Shown: piece by piece, positions 45,163 through 54,203 of the stretch | How the letters are laid out: each line of letters begins with the position of its first letter | Position numbering within the stretch: the first letter of the stretch is position 1 | NCBI RefSeq assembly: GCF_040833985.1 | Contig: NZ_CP162139.1 | Location: 620,001 to 684,000, forward strand | DNA length: 64,000 nt | DNA from: Leptospira sp. WS4.C2 | GTDB taxonomy: Bacteria; Spirochaetota; Leptospiria; Leptospirales; Leptospiraceae | Reading direction: 5' to 3' | Position numbers and translations under genes: made by a program | Notes under the pieces: model-generated | What the model was told of the DNA's origin: nothing | Database searches by the model: none | What the model saw: only the letters and a program-made list of their open reading frames with translations

Positions 45163-47052
45163 ATGAAACCTAGATCCCCTAAAAAAACTAAGTCTTCAAT
45201 TCAGCCCAAAACTAGGGAAAAGGAAGAAGCCATTTTCCCCTTCCAAACGTTGCCTTTATTTTTTCCGCTCCCTCCTTATTCGAATCGCAAATCAAAATCC
45301 TTTTTCCTGATTTTAAACATTCTCATCTTACTTCAATGTTCTTCCCTGCAAGAAAAACCGAAAGAGGTTTATCATAACAACATTGAGGTCACAGAAACTG
45401 TAATTCAGACCAAGATCGGGGAATTACAGAACTCGGGAATTCAATCCTTATCATTTATGTATTTGTTAGGTGATGGGAAAATGCATTCAGGTAAACTAGG
45501 GGGTGAAAAAAAAGATCAGGTCCAAAGGTTTAAAATCGGTAGTATCACAAAGTTATTTACTGGGATTGCGCTTTTACAATTACAAGAAAAAGGCAAACTG
45601 AAGTTAGATGATCCTGTTTCCAAGTATCTTCCTGAAATCAAAGAGATGCAAAAAACGAAACCAAACCTCCGAGAGATCACAATCCGTGATATTCTGACTC
45701 ATCGGTCGGGCCTTCCTTCTGATTTGGCTTCTGGTTTTTTTATTTCCCCCGAAGCCAATGATTCAGAGATTTTAGAATCCTTTCGCGCCCTTCCTAAAAA
45801 GCTGCCTGGGATTGAAAGAAAGGAGCCGAACAAAGCCCATTCCTATTCCAATTTCGGTTTTGGTCTTTTGGGAACGGTGATTGAACGTGTTTCTGGATTG
45901 GGAATCGAAGACTATTTTCAAAAAGAAATTTTTTCTAAAGCAGGGATGAAACATTCCACCTTACTTGAATTTCATGAAGGATCGGAACTGGTTTCCGGTT
46001 ATCAGGGAATTTTTTGGAAAACAAAAACGATTCGTCCCATCATTCGTGATCTAACTGCAGGTTCTCTTTCCACTACCGGAGAAGATATGGGACTCTTTAT
46101 GAAATCTTTTTTCTTAAGTAAAAAAGGTAAGGGACTTGTATCAAAAGAAAGTTTTGCCGAATTCCATCGTGCCCAAGTTGAACCGATTTCTAATTTTGAA
46201 ATGAAACTGGGTCTTCCCGTTTTACTTACTGAGAAACGAGCGTTTGCCAAAACGGTTTGGATCGCCGGCCATTCTGGATCTCTCCCACCTTACTTTGCAG
46301 ATTTGGTCTATGATCCAGAAACGGAAACGGCAAGTTTCCTTGCAGGAAACACTTTGGGTTTGGCAACGGTGGCCATTAGGCCAACGAACAAAGAAATATT
46401 GGATATCATTTATGAATACAAAACGGGATCTGTAATGGAATTACCTCCTCTGCCGGAATCAAAAGAACAAAACAAGTTAGATGGTTTTGGCGGTCTCTAT
46501 ATTTCTCCTTTTGGGGTTCACGAATTGAAGGAAGGCAAAACACCACAATTGGGGCTTTTTGGTTTCGATTTTGATTTGGTCGAACGAGACAATCGATTTG
46601 GAGTCAACTTACGTTTGTTTTTTGGTCTTCTCCCCATAAAAGACAAAACATTAGATTCCTTACGTGTGGAATTTGAGACATGGGAAGGAGAAAGGATTTT
46701 TACTTTGTATTCGACGGAGGCCTCCAAGGGTAGTTGGGGATTTGGTGTGTATTTCCAACCGGACCATAAGTTACCCGACGAAACCTACTTCACCACCTAC
46801 CAAACAAAGGATCTATACTCACTTATCCCGCGTGTGGAATTAAAAAAAGAAAAACTTGGGTTTCCTGTCGCAATCGTTACCTACTCGCTAGGTGGGATGG
46901 AAAATACGGTCACCTTACCTTGCAGAATGGAATCGTCTAAAACCTTGCGTATTTTGGGATATGGCAGGAATTTAGGAGAGAAAATGGAACTAAAAACAGT
47001 GGATGGCAAACCCAGGATGGTTTATTCGGGAATTGAGTTTTTAGGGGAATAG
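45163..47052 (+). CDS. Class C beta-lactamase-like serine hydrolase, lipoprotein
   Basis: 629 residues. The serine hydrolase domain (about 80-420) has SITK with the nucleophile Ser127, YSN (Tyr228) and HSG near 370, the three marks of the AmpC/PBP4*-like family; substrate may be a peptide or ester rather than a beta-lactam. A C-terminal beta-rich domain (about 430-629) is unassigned. The lipobox ILILLQC puts the Cys at residue 59, leaving a 45-residue charged stretch before the hydrophobic core, far longer than usual. A later start such as TTG at 45250 would give a normal signal, though neither start has a good ribosome site. Confidence 0.83.
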   Translation: MKPRSPKKTKSSIQPKTREKEEAIFPFQTLPLFFPLPPYSNRKSKSFFLILNILILLQCSSLQEKPKEVYHNNIEVTETVIQTKIGELQNSGIQSLSFMYLLGDGKMHSGKLGGEKKDQVQRFKIGSITKLFTGIALLQLQEKGKLKLDDPVSKYLPEIKEMQKTKPNLREITIRDILTHRSGLPSDLASGFFISPEANDSEILESFRALPKKLPGIERKEPNKAHSYSNFGFGLLGTVIERVSGLGIEDYFQKEIFSKAGMKHSTLLEFHEGSELVSGYQGIFWKTKTIRPIIRDLTAGSLSTTGEDMGLFMKSFFLSKKGKGLVSKESFAEFHRAQVEPISNFEMKLGLPVLLTEKRAFAKTVWIAGHSGSLPPYFADLVYDPETETASFLAGNTLGLATVAIRPTNKEILDIIYEYKTGSVMELPPLPESKEQNKLDGFGGLYISPFGVHELKEGKTPQLGLFGFDFDLVERDNRFGVNLRLFFGLLPIKDKTLDSLRVEFETWEGERIFTLYSTEASKGSWGFGVYFQPDHKLPDETYFTTYQTKDLYSLIPRVELKKEKLGFPVAIVTYSLGGMENTVTLPCRMESSKTLRILGYGRNLGEKMELKTVDGKPRMVYSGIEFLGE

Positions 47053-47191
47053 GTGGAAGGTTTCAAATTCTGAGAGATTTCCAATCTAAGGGGAACGAAA
47101 AACAAATGATATTCGCTCCCAAGCCCAAATTTAATTTGATTCTAATTGATTACTGCTGCCCAAACTTCCTAGGAAAGAAATTATGAACACT

Positions 47192-47231
47192 GTCAAAAAA
47201 GTTTTGACTAATCAAAAAGATCGAATAGAGT
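47192..47231 (+). promoter_or_regulatory. Promoter and palindrome of the DUF3015 gene pair
   Basis: GTCAAAA-AAG-TTTTGAC (47192-47208) is a perfect seven-base inverted repeat. TTGACT (47204-47209) overlaps its right arm, and TAGAGT (47226-47231) follows after 16 bp. The arrangement suggests a repressor or activator site at the -35. AAGGAG before the ATG at 47274 is strong. Confidence 0.5.
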
Positions 47232-47273
47232 TCGTCCGAATTTGATTCGAAAGTTTCAAAAGGAGAACTCGAA

Positions 47274-47777
47274 ATGGGAAAAAGAATTACTTCAATCCTA
47301 TTTTTGTCTGCTGCCTTTGTAGCTGTCACAATGACATCTACATCTGTGGAAGCAAAAAAATATGGTATGGCTGGTTGCGGTTTAGGGTCACTGGTTTTTT
47401 CAACCAATGACATCACTCAAATTTTTGCTGCAACAACAAACGGGATTTACGGAAACCAAACTTTTGGTATTACATCTGGAACTTCCAATTGTACAGCAGA
47501 TGGTGTTGTAAAACAAGATAAAGTACAAGAATTGTTCATCACTATGAACTATGATTCTCTTGGCCAAGAAATGGCTTCTGGGAAAGGGGAAAAGTTAGAG
47601 TCTCTTGGAAACCTACTTGGTTGTTCTAGTGATTCTTTATCAAGATTTGGCCAAGTAACGAAAGAAAACTATGCTAAACTAATCACTTCTGATTCAACTC
47701 CTGCAAGTGTACTTTCAGCAGTTAAATCAGAAGTTAAAAGCGATAAAATCCTCGCTAAGTCTTGTTCACAAATCTAA
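47274..47777 (+). CDS. DUF3015 exported protein, copy 1
   Basis: 167 residues with signal peptide (cleavage near VEA-KK, residue 27). KYGMAGCGLGSLVF at the mature N-terminus, TFGITSGTSNC and a final Cys are the DUF3015 signature. Cys are spaced to allow two disulfides. Function of DUF3015 is unknown; members are periplasmic or surface-exposed. The strong AAGGAG and promoter-like region suggest high expression. Copy 2 follows 16 bases later. Confidence 0.85.
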   Translation: MGKRITSILFLSAAFVAVTMTSTSVEAKKYGMAGCGLGSLVFSTNDITQIFAATTNGIYGNQTFGITSGTSNCTADGVVKQDKVQELFITMNYDSLGQEMASGKGEKLESLGNLLGCSSDSLSRFGQVTKENYAKLITSDSTPASVLSAVKSEVKSDKILAKSCSQI

Positions 47778-47793
47778 GGAGATATGAAATAAA

Positions 47794-48279
47794 ATGAAAA
47801 AGTTAACACTCATATCCACAATCGGAATCTCCATGGTTCTCCTAGCTTCTCAAATGTCTGCTGCACCTAAATACGGTATGGCGGGATGTGGTCTAGGAAC
47901 TCTCGTAATGCCTGCTGGTAACCAAATTTTTGTTGCTACAACAAATGGAACTTCAGGAAGCCAAACTTTTGGTATCACTACTGGAACGTCTAACTGTAAA
48001 GCAGACGGTGTTGCTCAAAAAGAACATGCACGTGAAATTTATGTGCACATGAACTTTGACAGCTTGGAACAAGAAATGGCAGCTGGGAGAGGGGAAAAAC
48101 TTTCCAACCTAGCAACTCTTTTCGAGTGCAAATCTGGTGTTCGTTTTAATGAAGTAGTAAAAGAAAACTACTCTAGAATCTTCACAGAAGAATCTAAAGC
48201 AAACCCAAGTTTGATGTTGTCCAACCTTCACGAAACTTTGGAAAAAGACCAAACAGTAAAAAATTACTGTAAAATCTAA
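47794..48279 (+). CDS. DUF3015 exported protein, copy 2
   Basis: 161 residues, clearly a paralogue of copy 1: KYGMAGCGLGTLVM, TFGITTGTSNC, MNFDSLEQEMAAGRGEKL and a last Cys before the stop. A signal peptide ends near MSA-AP (residue 23). Tandem duplication followed by divergence is evident. A ten-base-pair hairpin starts 15 bases after its stop and separates it from the DUF4105 gene. Confidence 0.85.
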   Translation: MKKLTLISTIGISMVLLASQMSAAPKYGMAGCGLGTLVMPAGNQIFVATTNGTSGSQTFGITTGTSNCKADGVAQKEHAREIYVHMNFDSLEQEMAAGRGEKLSNLATLFECKSGVRFNEVVKENYSRIFTEESKANPSLMLSNLHETLEKDQTVKNYCKI

Positions 48280-48294
48280 CCCTTTGTAAAAAAT

Positions 48295-48322
48295 CAGAGT
48301 ATCCGATCTTTTGGATACTCTG
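48295..48322 (+). terminator. Perfect hairpin between DUF3015 and DUF4105 genes
   Basis: CAGAGTATCC, eight-base loop GATCTTTT, GGATACTCTG. The ten-base stem ends exactly where a GTG start codon for the DUF4105 gene begins. The tail GTGTTTCC is poorly T-rich, so it could be an attenuator, an RNA-end protector for the upstream genes, or a block to ribosome binding. Confidence 0.65.
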
Positions 48323-50308
48323 GTGTTTCCACTGTACTTACTTACCCTCCTTTTTATTATCTTTACCACTTCGCTTGGGGCGATAGAACCTCCTGGCAAT
48401 ATCAATATACTCGAACTAGATTTTTTAACGACCAGGAAACAAGGACAGGAAATTCCTAAATCCTCCAAGTCCCACCAGTACCTCCAGGAACTCATCAATG
48501 AGGTGAAAGAAAAACATTTAGCTGAGGAAACACATTGGTATCGGCTTTTGCGTTTTAAAAAAACCAGATGGGGGAATTGGGAGAGCGAAGTAGATAACAA
48601 ACGTTACTTTCTTTCAGAAGACGGAAAACACAATCCTGACAAAGAATTAATCGCAACACTTCACAGTTTTTTTACAGAAGAACCAATCCCTGAAGGTTTA
48701 CAACACCCACAATGTGCTTATCCAGAGCGCTACAATTGGCTAAAAGATAAGCTAAAGTTTGATCAAACGAGGCTAACTGAAGTTCAGTGTGAAAGGTTTG
48801 ATGCATGGAAAGAGGCTTTAAATCCAGATTCTCTTTCGGTAGTTTTTTCTTCTTATTATATGCAAGCCCCTGCCTCTATGTTTGGTCATACACTCCTAAA
48901 ACTTAATAACAAGGTAAATGAAAACGCCGAGTTGTTAGATTATGGAGTGAATTATGCGGCAACCCCAGGGGAAATGGATCCTTTTTCCTATGCGTATAGG
49001 GGTTTAACTGGTGGGTATCCGGGTAGCTTCGCCATTTTCCCTTACTATTTGAAAGTAAACGAATACAATGATATGGAAAGCCGTGACCTTTGGGAATACA
49101 AACTAAAGTTAAAACCTGAGGAAAGGGAAAGGTTTTTGCGTCATCTTTGGGAAATGGGCCGAGCTGATTTTGATTATTTTTTTATTAATGAGAATTGTTC
49201 CTATCATTTAATGGAGATTTTAGAAGTTGCGATGCCTGAGTTAGATATTAGCAAAAAAACAGGTTGGATCGTCGCACCTGGAGATACCATTAAACTATAT
49301 TTAGCTGAAGATGGACTTGTGATTTCGAAAAAGTATCGACCATCCCTCTATTCCAAAATCAAATATAAAATTTATGATATGTCTGAAGAGGAAAGAGTCG
49401 CGTATTGGGAAATGATACGGTTTGAAAAAGCCTTTCTTCCAGAACCGAAAGAAAATTTTCGTATGTCACTTGTGACTGATGCTGTTTTGGATACGTACCG
49501 ATATCGTTATGCTGCCAAAAGTGCGGTTCCAAAACAACATAAAGAGTATTATGATAAACTGTTGATTTTTCGAAGTAAACAAAATGACGAATATACTGCG
49601 AATGAACAGGTTCCATTGTCCACACCCCCTGAATCCTCACATCCAGTGAGTCGAGTCGCTACTTCCTTTGGTGTTTCTTCTCTCGGGAATTTTGCCGAGT
49701 TTCAATATAGGATTGCTTACCATGATTTACTGAATGTGAGTAAGGGACATGCACCGAATTCGGAGTTGGCATTTTTTGATACCACAGTGCGTACCTACGA
49801 CAATAAAAAACCTGAATTGACTTCAATGAGTGCTGTGAAGGTTACTTCCTTAAATCCCTATAATTCTATTTCAAAAGATTTTTCTTATTTTTTTGACACC
49901 GGAATCCAAACAGCCGTTTATCGAAACAATGATGAAACACTGCGAAAACAAGTGGGTAACTTTGATTTAAGATTTGGGTATTCTTTTTCGAATGAATTTG
50001 GGAAAAATCCAATGAGTATGGGAGTTCTCAGTGTCCTTGCTGGTGTTAAGGTCCAGAATGGAAGGATGTTTGAAAATGGAGTCCGTTATGGAGGCAACGT
50101 AAGTTTGCTTTATCAAAAAGAGTGGGGTGCCTGGAAAATTTATACTGGAGCTACGGCTCAAAATTATCAATTAAGTCATAATTTAAATACTTATTATGCA
50201 ACGTTTAAAATTAGGTATGCATTTTCGAATACACATGAATTACGATTGGAAGTGAACGGGGAAAGGTTTTATGAAGAAGCACTTATATCATATCATTATC
50301 TGTTTTAG
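48323..50308 (+). CDS. DUF4105 protein
   Basis: 661 residues. Signal peptide to about residue 20 (TTSLGA-IE). The DUF4105 domain includes SSYYMQAPASMFGHTLLKL near 178, with DYGVNYAA and ENCSYHLMEILE near 290, which carry candidate catalytic His and Cys/Asn. The C-terminal 200 residues are beta-strand-like and end in aromatic residues (HYLF), as outer-membrane barrels do. A TTG at 48311 lies inside the hairpin; GTG 48323 just after it gives a normal signal peptide. It overlaps the hydrolase gene by 38 bases. Confidence 0.82.
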   Translation: MFPLYLLTLLFIIFTTSLGAIEPPGNINILELDFLTTRKQGQEIPKSSKSHQYLQELINEVKEKHLAEETHWYRLLRFKKTRWGNWESEVDNKRYFLSEDGKHNPDKELIATLHSFFTEEPIPEGLQHPQCAYPERYNWLKDKLKFDQTRLTEVQCERFDAWKEALNPDSLSVVFSSYYMQAPASMFGHTLLKLNNKVNENAELLDYGVNYAATPGEMDPFSYAYRGLTGGYPGSFAIFPYYLKVNEYNDMESRDLWEYKLKLKPEERERFLRHLWEMGRADFDYFFINENCSYHLMEILEVAMPELDISKKTGWIVAPGDTIKLYLAEDGLVISKKYRPSLYSKIKYKIYDMSEEERVAYWEMIRFEKAFLPEPKENFRMSLVTDAVLDTYRYRYAAKSAVPKQHKEYYDKLLIFRSKQNDEYTANEQVPLSTPPESSHPVSRVATSFGVSSLGNFAEFQYRIAYHDLLNVSKGHAPNSELAFFDTTVRTYDNKKPELTSMSAVKVTSLNPYNSISKDFSYFFDTGIQTAVYRNNDETLRKQVGNFDLRFGYSFSNEFGKNPMSMGVLSVLAGVKVQNGRMFENGVRYGGNVSLLYQKEWGAWKIYTGATAQNYQLSHNLNTYYATFKIRYAFSNTHELRLEVNGERFYEEALISYHYLF

Positions 50309-51113
50309 TTTCGTTTTTATTAATTGTTCTTCCTTGTATTATCATCCAACAAAGGAAACTTATTTTACTCCAAAACAAATGGGTTTTTCTTATGACTCGA
50401 CATTCCTTACTACTAAGGATGGAGTGAAGTTGAATGTTTGGAGAATTTACTCTAAAAAGTTTGAAACTCCGAAAGCGGTCATCTTGCAATTTCATGGAAA
50501 CGGCCAAAACATGAGTGCTCATTTTTTATCCCTTGTTTGGCTTGTGAATCATGGTTATGAACTGATCGTATTTGACTATAGAGGTTATGGGGATTCGGAA
50601 GGAGAGCCAGATCCAGATGACATATTGGAAGATAGCAAACTTGCCTTAGACTTCGCTTTGCAAGAGGCCAGAGATAAAGGAACGAAGTTGATTGTTTATG
50701 GCCAGAGTTTGGGTGGAGCCATTGCTATGCAGGTTCTTTCTGATTGGAAAGATAAAAATGAAGTGGTTTTGTTTTGTATTGATGGTTCATTTCCATCTTA
50801 CAGAGAAGTTGCCAAACAAACAATGAACTATGTGCTTTTTCCCCCAGTAGGTAACCTATTCGCTTGGCTTTTTCATGATCGCACAAGCCCTCGTGATTCG
50901 ATTGCCAAACTTTCTCCCATCCCACTTCTTATCATTCATGGAACCGAAGATACGGTTGTTTTTTTTGAAAATGGAAAACAAATTTTTGGCTTGGCTGGCG
51001 AACCAAAGGTTTTTTGGGAAATCCGTGGTGGAGGGCATGTTGATTGGATGAACCTAGGTCGGTCCAAGTTTGCAAGAGATTTTTTAGTTTTACTCAATAG
51101 GCATTTGTACTGA
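50271..51113 (+). CDS. Alpha/beta hydrolase lipoprotein, lysophospholipase-like
   Basis: 280 residues. Lipobox FVFINC gives Cys19 with Asn before it. FHGNGQNMSAH near 84 (oxyanion region), FDYRGYGDSEG near 103, the nucleophile in YGQSLGG near 144, an Asp in HGTEDTVV near 223 and His in GGGHVDW near 252 complete the triad. The family cleaves lysophospholipids or similar esters. Reading starts 38 bases before the DUF4105 stop, so expression is coupled. The last 24 bases overlap the convergent lipoprotein gene. Confidence 0.87.
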   Translation: MKKHLYHIIICFSFVFINCSSLYYHPTKETYFTPKQMGFSYDSTFLTTKDGVKLNVWRIYSKKFETPKAVILQFHGNGQNMSAHFLSLVWLVNHGYELIVFDYRGYGDSEGEPDPDDILEDSKLALDFALQEARDKGTKLIVYGQSLGGAIAMQVLSDWKDKNEVVLFCIDGSFPSYREVAKQTMNYVLFPPVGNLFAWLFHDRTSPRDSIAKLSPIPLLIIHGTEDTVVFFENGKQIFGLAGEPKVFWEIRGGGHVDWMNLGRSKFARDFLVLLNRHLY

Positions 51114-51608
51114 TAGAAACTGGTGTTCCACAAAAACAGGAACAGAAAGGACTTCTGACAAGGTGAACTCTCTATCGATTTCGCGAAAGGTTAGCTCACT
51201 CCTGCTAACCTTTGTTTCGCTGAAGATTTTTAGCTCTATGTATTTCTCTTCTCCTTTTTTAATTTGAAATACTTTGGTGGCGTCTGGTTTCCCAACCACA
51301 TCCAATCGATAGGTTCCTTCTTGTAATCGAAGATAACCGAGTGAGGCATTTTGAAGTTCTATTTTATAGATAGGGTTCGGTTGGATTCGGGAGGAGAATT
51401 TATCTGGATAATGTGATAATAAACATTCGTAGTTCCAAAGGGAAAGTGCCGGATGTTCAGCTCGAATCAAGTATAAAAGCCCAGTATTATTTTCCTTTGA
51501 AACCAATTTAATAAATCTTTTTTTTTCCGCACATTGCATTGTAAATCCAAGTAAGATGTTAAAGAAAACAAAAATGGTAAAATAGGAGAATTTGTATTTT
51601 GAGTTCAT
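51090..51608 (-). CDS. Small lipoprotein of unknown function
   Basis: 172 residues. Lipobox ILLGFTMQC gives Cys26. The middle part IELQNASLGYLRLQEGTYRLDV looks like a beta-sandwich or PEGA-like fold. No family assigned. Its start overlaps the DUF445 stop by four bases, and its end overlaps the convergent hydrolase. Confidence 0.7.
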   Translation of the reverse strand: MNSKYKFSYFTIFVFFNILLGFTMQCAEKKRFIKLVSKENNTGLLYLIRAEHPALSLWNYECLLSHYPDKFSSRIQPNPIYKIELQNASLGYLRLQEGTYRLDVVGKPDATKVFQIKKGEEKYIELKIFSETKVSRSELTFREIDREFTLSEVLSVPVFVEHQFLSVQMPIE

Positions 51609-52948
51609 GGTGTTTCTTGCGATTCCATTGGAAATCGTTTCTGGTTTCTATAATGTGCAATGTATGTAACGAGAACAAGGGCACCCACTGGAACAGCAAA
51701 ATAGATATGAACTTGGATGAGTCCTGCAATCATTCCTAAAATTCCACCTAAGAATTGTATAACGACAAGGTTACCACCCGTATTGTCCAAAATCATTTTT
51801 TCTAAATCGTCGGTGTCAAGAGCCATCACTCGTTCTTCCACAAGAGCCGTTACATTAATGTTGTGTACGAATTTTTCAATATTGGTTTTGAGGTAAACCT
51901 TGCCTTCCTCGCTATTCATAAATTCAAGAAGGCGTTTTTTGACCCAATCCACGGCCCGAAAGAAGTTTTTTTCAATTTCTTCCCAGTTGTTGGGATCATC
52001 TAAATAGGCTTGTAGGCGTTCGATTCCAGAAGGAAGTAGGTTTTGTCTTGCATAGTCACCACTGGCTTCCAACCAATTAGAAATTTTTCCAGTAATGAAT
52101 TCTTGTGTTTCTTTGGAGTTCAATCGTTCTTGGAGACCGGCCATCATCTCATCCATCATCGCCATAAATTGGTCAGATGTTTCTGGATCTTTTACGAAAC
52201 GTTCTAATAGTTCTCGGATGGCATCTTCGTTAAAGGAAAAAATCTTTTTCACTCCAATCCCAATTTTACCAAGAGTACTTCTTGTTTTTAAATATTCTTC
52301 TAAACCTTCATTCAGTAAATTTGCTAACTTAGGCATCTCTTCGAGGAGGACCACTCGAAGTTGTTTTCCTAAATCTTCGCGATTTGCCTCTTCCGTTAGG
52401 TAATATGTTAGGCGATCCTTCGCATAATCCCAAAGCTTTTGAATTTCCTCTGGACGTTCCGCCATTTTTTTCATGGTTTCTTCGGAAAAATCAAAGATAA
52501 CTTCTAAAATCTCTGGCCCCCTTTCTTTTAACATAGAAATGATTTTAGTTACAAGCACAGTTCGAATTTCTTCATTATGAATGGCTTCATCAATTTCTTT
52601 GACGATCTTTTGGATTCCGGTTTCTACTAGATTACGTTCATAGATATAAGATAAAATAATATCTGGATGGAGTAAGTTACTTTGGATACTTTCTCCGAGT
52701 GACTTTGCAATTTTCGATTTGTTTTTGGGAACAAGGCCTGACCAACCAAGAACCTTACCATGTTTCGGTTGGAATAACATTTTAATTGCAAGGAAATTGG
52801 TGAAGTAACCCACCACCCCTGCCATTAAAACCACAAATACAGCATTGATCCAAACATTGCCTTCATAGTATGCTTGAAATCCTCCGGCGATAATGGAAAA
52901 GATTATAAGTAGTCTACGATACCAGGCATCTAATTTTGCAACATCCAT
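51605..52948 (-). CDS. DUF445-family membrane protein
   Basis: 447 residues. Two N-terminal helices (about 10-50) with GVVGYFTNFLAIKMLFQP, the DUF445 hallmark, then a long helical cytoplasmic or periplasmic part rich in Glu/Lys, and a C-terminal helix pair with LGGILGMIAGLIQ. The function of DUF445 is not settled; an envelope or curvature role is suggested for some members. It starts six bases after the SDR stop and is followed by the lipoprotein gene in a four-base overlap. Confidence 0.85.
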   Translation of the reverse strand: MDVAKLDAWYRRLLIIFSIIAGGFQAYYEGNVWINAVFVVLMAGVVGYFTNFLAIKMLFQPKHGKVLGWSGLVPKNKSKIAKSLGESIQSNLLHPDIILSYIYERNLVETGIQKIVKEIDEAIHNEEIRTVLVTKIISMLKERGPEILEVIFDFSEETMKKMAERPEEIQKLWDYAKDRLTYYLTEEANREDLGKQLRVVLLEEMPKLANLLNEGLEEYLKTRSTLGKIGIGVKKIFSFNEDAIRELLERFVKDPETSDQFMAMMDEMMAGLQERLNSKETQEFITGKISNWLEASGDYARQNLLPSGIERLQAYLDDPNNWEEIEKNFFRAVDWVKKRLLEFMNSEEGKVYLKTNIEKFVHNINVTALVEERVMALDTDDLEKMILDNTGGNLVVIQFLGGILGMIAGLIQVHIYFAVPVGALVLVTYIAHYRNQKRFPMESQETP

Positions 52949-52954
52949 CCGATT

Positions 52955-53728
52955 CTATTCCTCTTCTAGTTTTAAGTATTTTCCACTTAACCTTCGCAGA
53001 AAACCACGTGGGATGAGTTCTGAAATAGTAATGGCACCTTGGTTGAAGGAACCAGTGATACAAACTGCTTGGTTATGACGAAGAGCATTCAGTGATTCTT
53101 CTACCACTACATCCGCATTCTGCCACATAAACGACGGATACTTAGATTTACTAATTCCTGCTCTTTGATGAAAGTCGGAATGAGTAAGCCCTGGACAAAG
53201 TGCTTGTACATAAATGTCATGAAGTTTGGCTTCTTCGTGAATGGATTCTGTAAAGGATTTTACAAAGGCTTTGGTTGCAGCATAAATGGCACTGCCTGGG
53301 GCTGGCAGGTAACCTGCGATAGACGCCACATTAATCAAATAACCTTTTTTATTTTTTTTGAATCGATTCAGTGCTACGTGACTCAAATGGACAAGAGTTT
53401 TTACATTCAGGTTTACTTCATCTAATTCTTTGTCGAGTGGTAAAGCAGCAAACTCACCTACAGTTCCAAACCCAGCATTGTTCACAACAAGTTCTGCATC
53501 TTTATCTTTTGTTATGATGTCAGCGAGTTCTTCCACATCTTTCTTTTTTGTAAGATCAAGAGCAAAGTATTTTAAGATTCCTCTGGATTGAGGTTCTAAT
53601 TCTAAGATTACTTTTTTTAAATCGGATTCCGTCCGCGATATCAAAAAAACATTGTAGTCTTTGCTGAGTGCTCGAACAAATTCTTTTCCAATTCCTTGGG
53701 ATGCGCCAGTAACATATGCATTTTTCAT
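52955..53728 (-). CDS. Short-chain dehydrogenase/reductase
   Basis: 257 residues. The nucleotide-binding loop is TGASQGIG (7-14), with VNNAGFG near 84, and the catalytic YAATK lies near residue 150 with a Ser ahead of it. Classical SDR, probably NADP-dependent from SRTES after the second strand. The substrate is unknown. It overlaps the rimI stop by four bases. Confidence 0.9.
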   Translation of the reverse strand: MKNAYVTGASQGIGKEFVRALSKDYNVFLISRTESDLKKVILELEPQSRGILKYFALDLTKKKDVEELADIITKDKDAELVVNNAGFGTVGEFAALPLDKELDEVNLNVKTLVHLSHVALNRFKKNKKGYLINVASIAGYLPAPGSAIYAATKAFVKSFTESIHEEAKLHDIYVQALCPGLTHSDFHQRAGISKSKYPSFMWQNADVVVEESLNALRHNQAVCITGSFNQGAITISELIPRGFLRRLSGKYLKLEEE

Positions 53729-54159
53729 TCAGGTGGATTCCTTTTCATCAGAACGGCTGTGGATCCGTCTGGATAGTATTTTTTACGTCTCTCTAATTCG
53801 ATAAAACCAACGGACTGATAAAGTCTGATGGCAGCTTCGTTTGATTCCTTAACTTCCAAGAAGAATTCTTTTTTTGGAAATTCTCGGAAGAGAGCCAAAA
53901 TAAGTTCTTTTGCTAAACCTAACCTTCGATAGTTGGGAAGTGTTGCGATCCGAAAGATTTCTATCTCCCAAGGAGTTTCGCAAACAAGTGCATAACACTC
54001 TATTTCTGAAGTTCCCAATCCATAAGCCACATGGAATTCTAGATGGGTTTGGATCATTTTTTCTGTCCATTCCTCACCGGGGAAACAGAGAGATTCCCAT
54101 TGGAGGAGGAGGGAAAGGTCGGCTTCCCCCAACCTGCGAAAACTATGAGACATAATCAC
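53725..54159 (-). CDS. rimI: RimI-like N-acetyltransferase
   Basis: 144 residues, GNAT fold. IATLPNYRRLGLAKELI near 71-87 carries the acetyl-CoA loop (R-x-x-G-x-A), and LEVKESNEAAIRLYQSVGF near 100-118 is the RimI-like C-terminal motif. RimI acetylates ribosomal protein S18 in model bacteria. Start is either GTG (54159) or ATG (54153). It leads the four-gene operon through the SDR, DUF445 and lipoprotein genes. Confidence 0.8.
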   Translation of the reverse strand: MIMSHSFRRLGEADLSLLLQWESLCFPGEEWTEKMIQTHLEFHVAYGLGTSEIECYALVCETPWEIEIFRIATLPNYRRLGLAKELILALFREFPKKEFFLEVKESNEAAIRLYQSVGFIELERRKKYYPDGSTAVLMKRNPPE

Positions 54160-54203
54160 ATTTTTTTCTTTTCATCCAAAAGAAAGAAACTAAAATCGAA
54201 CCG

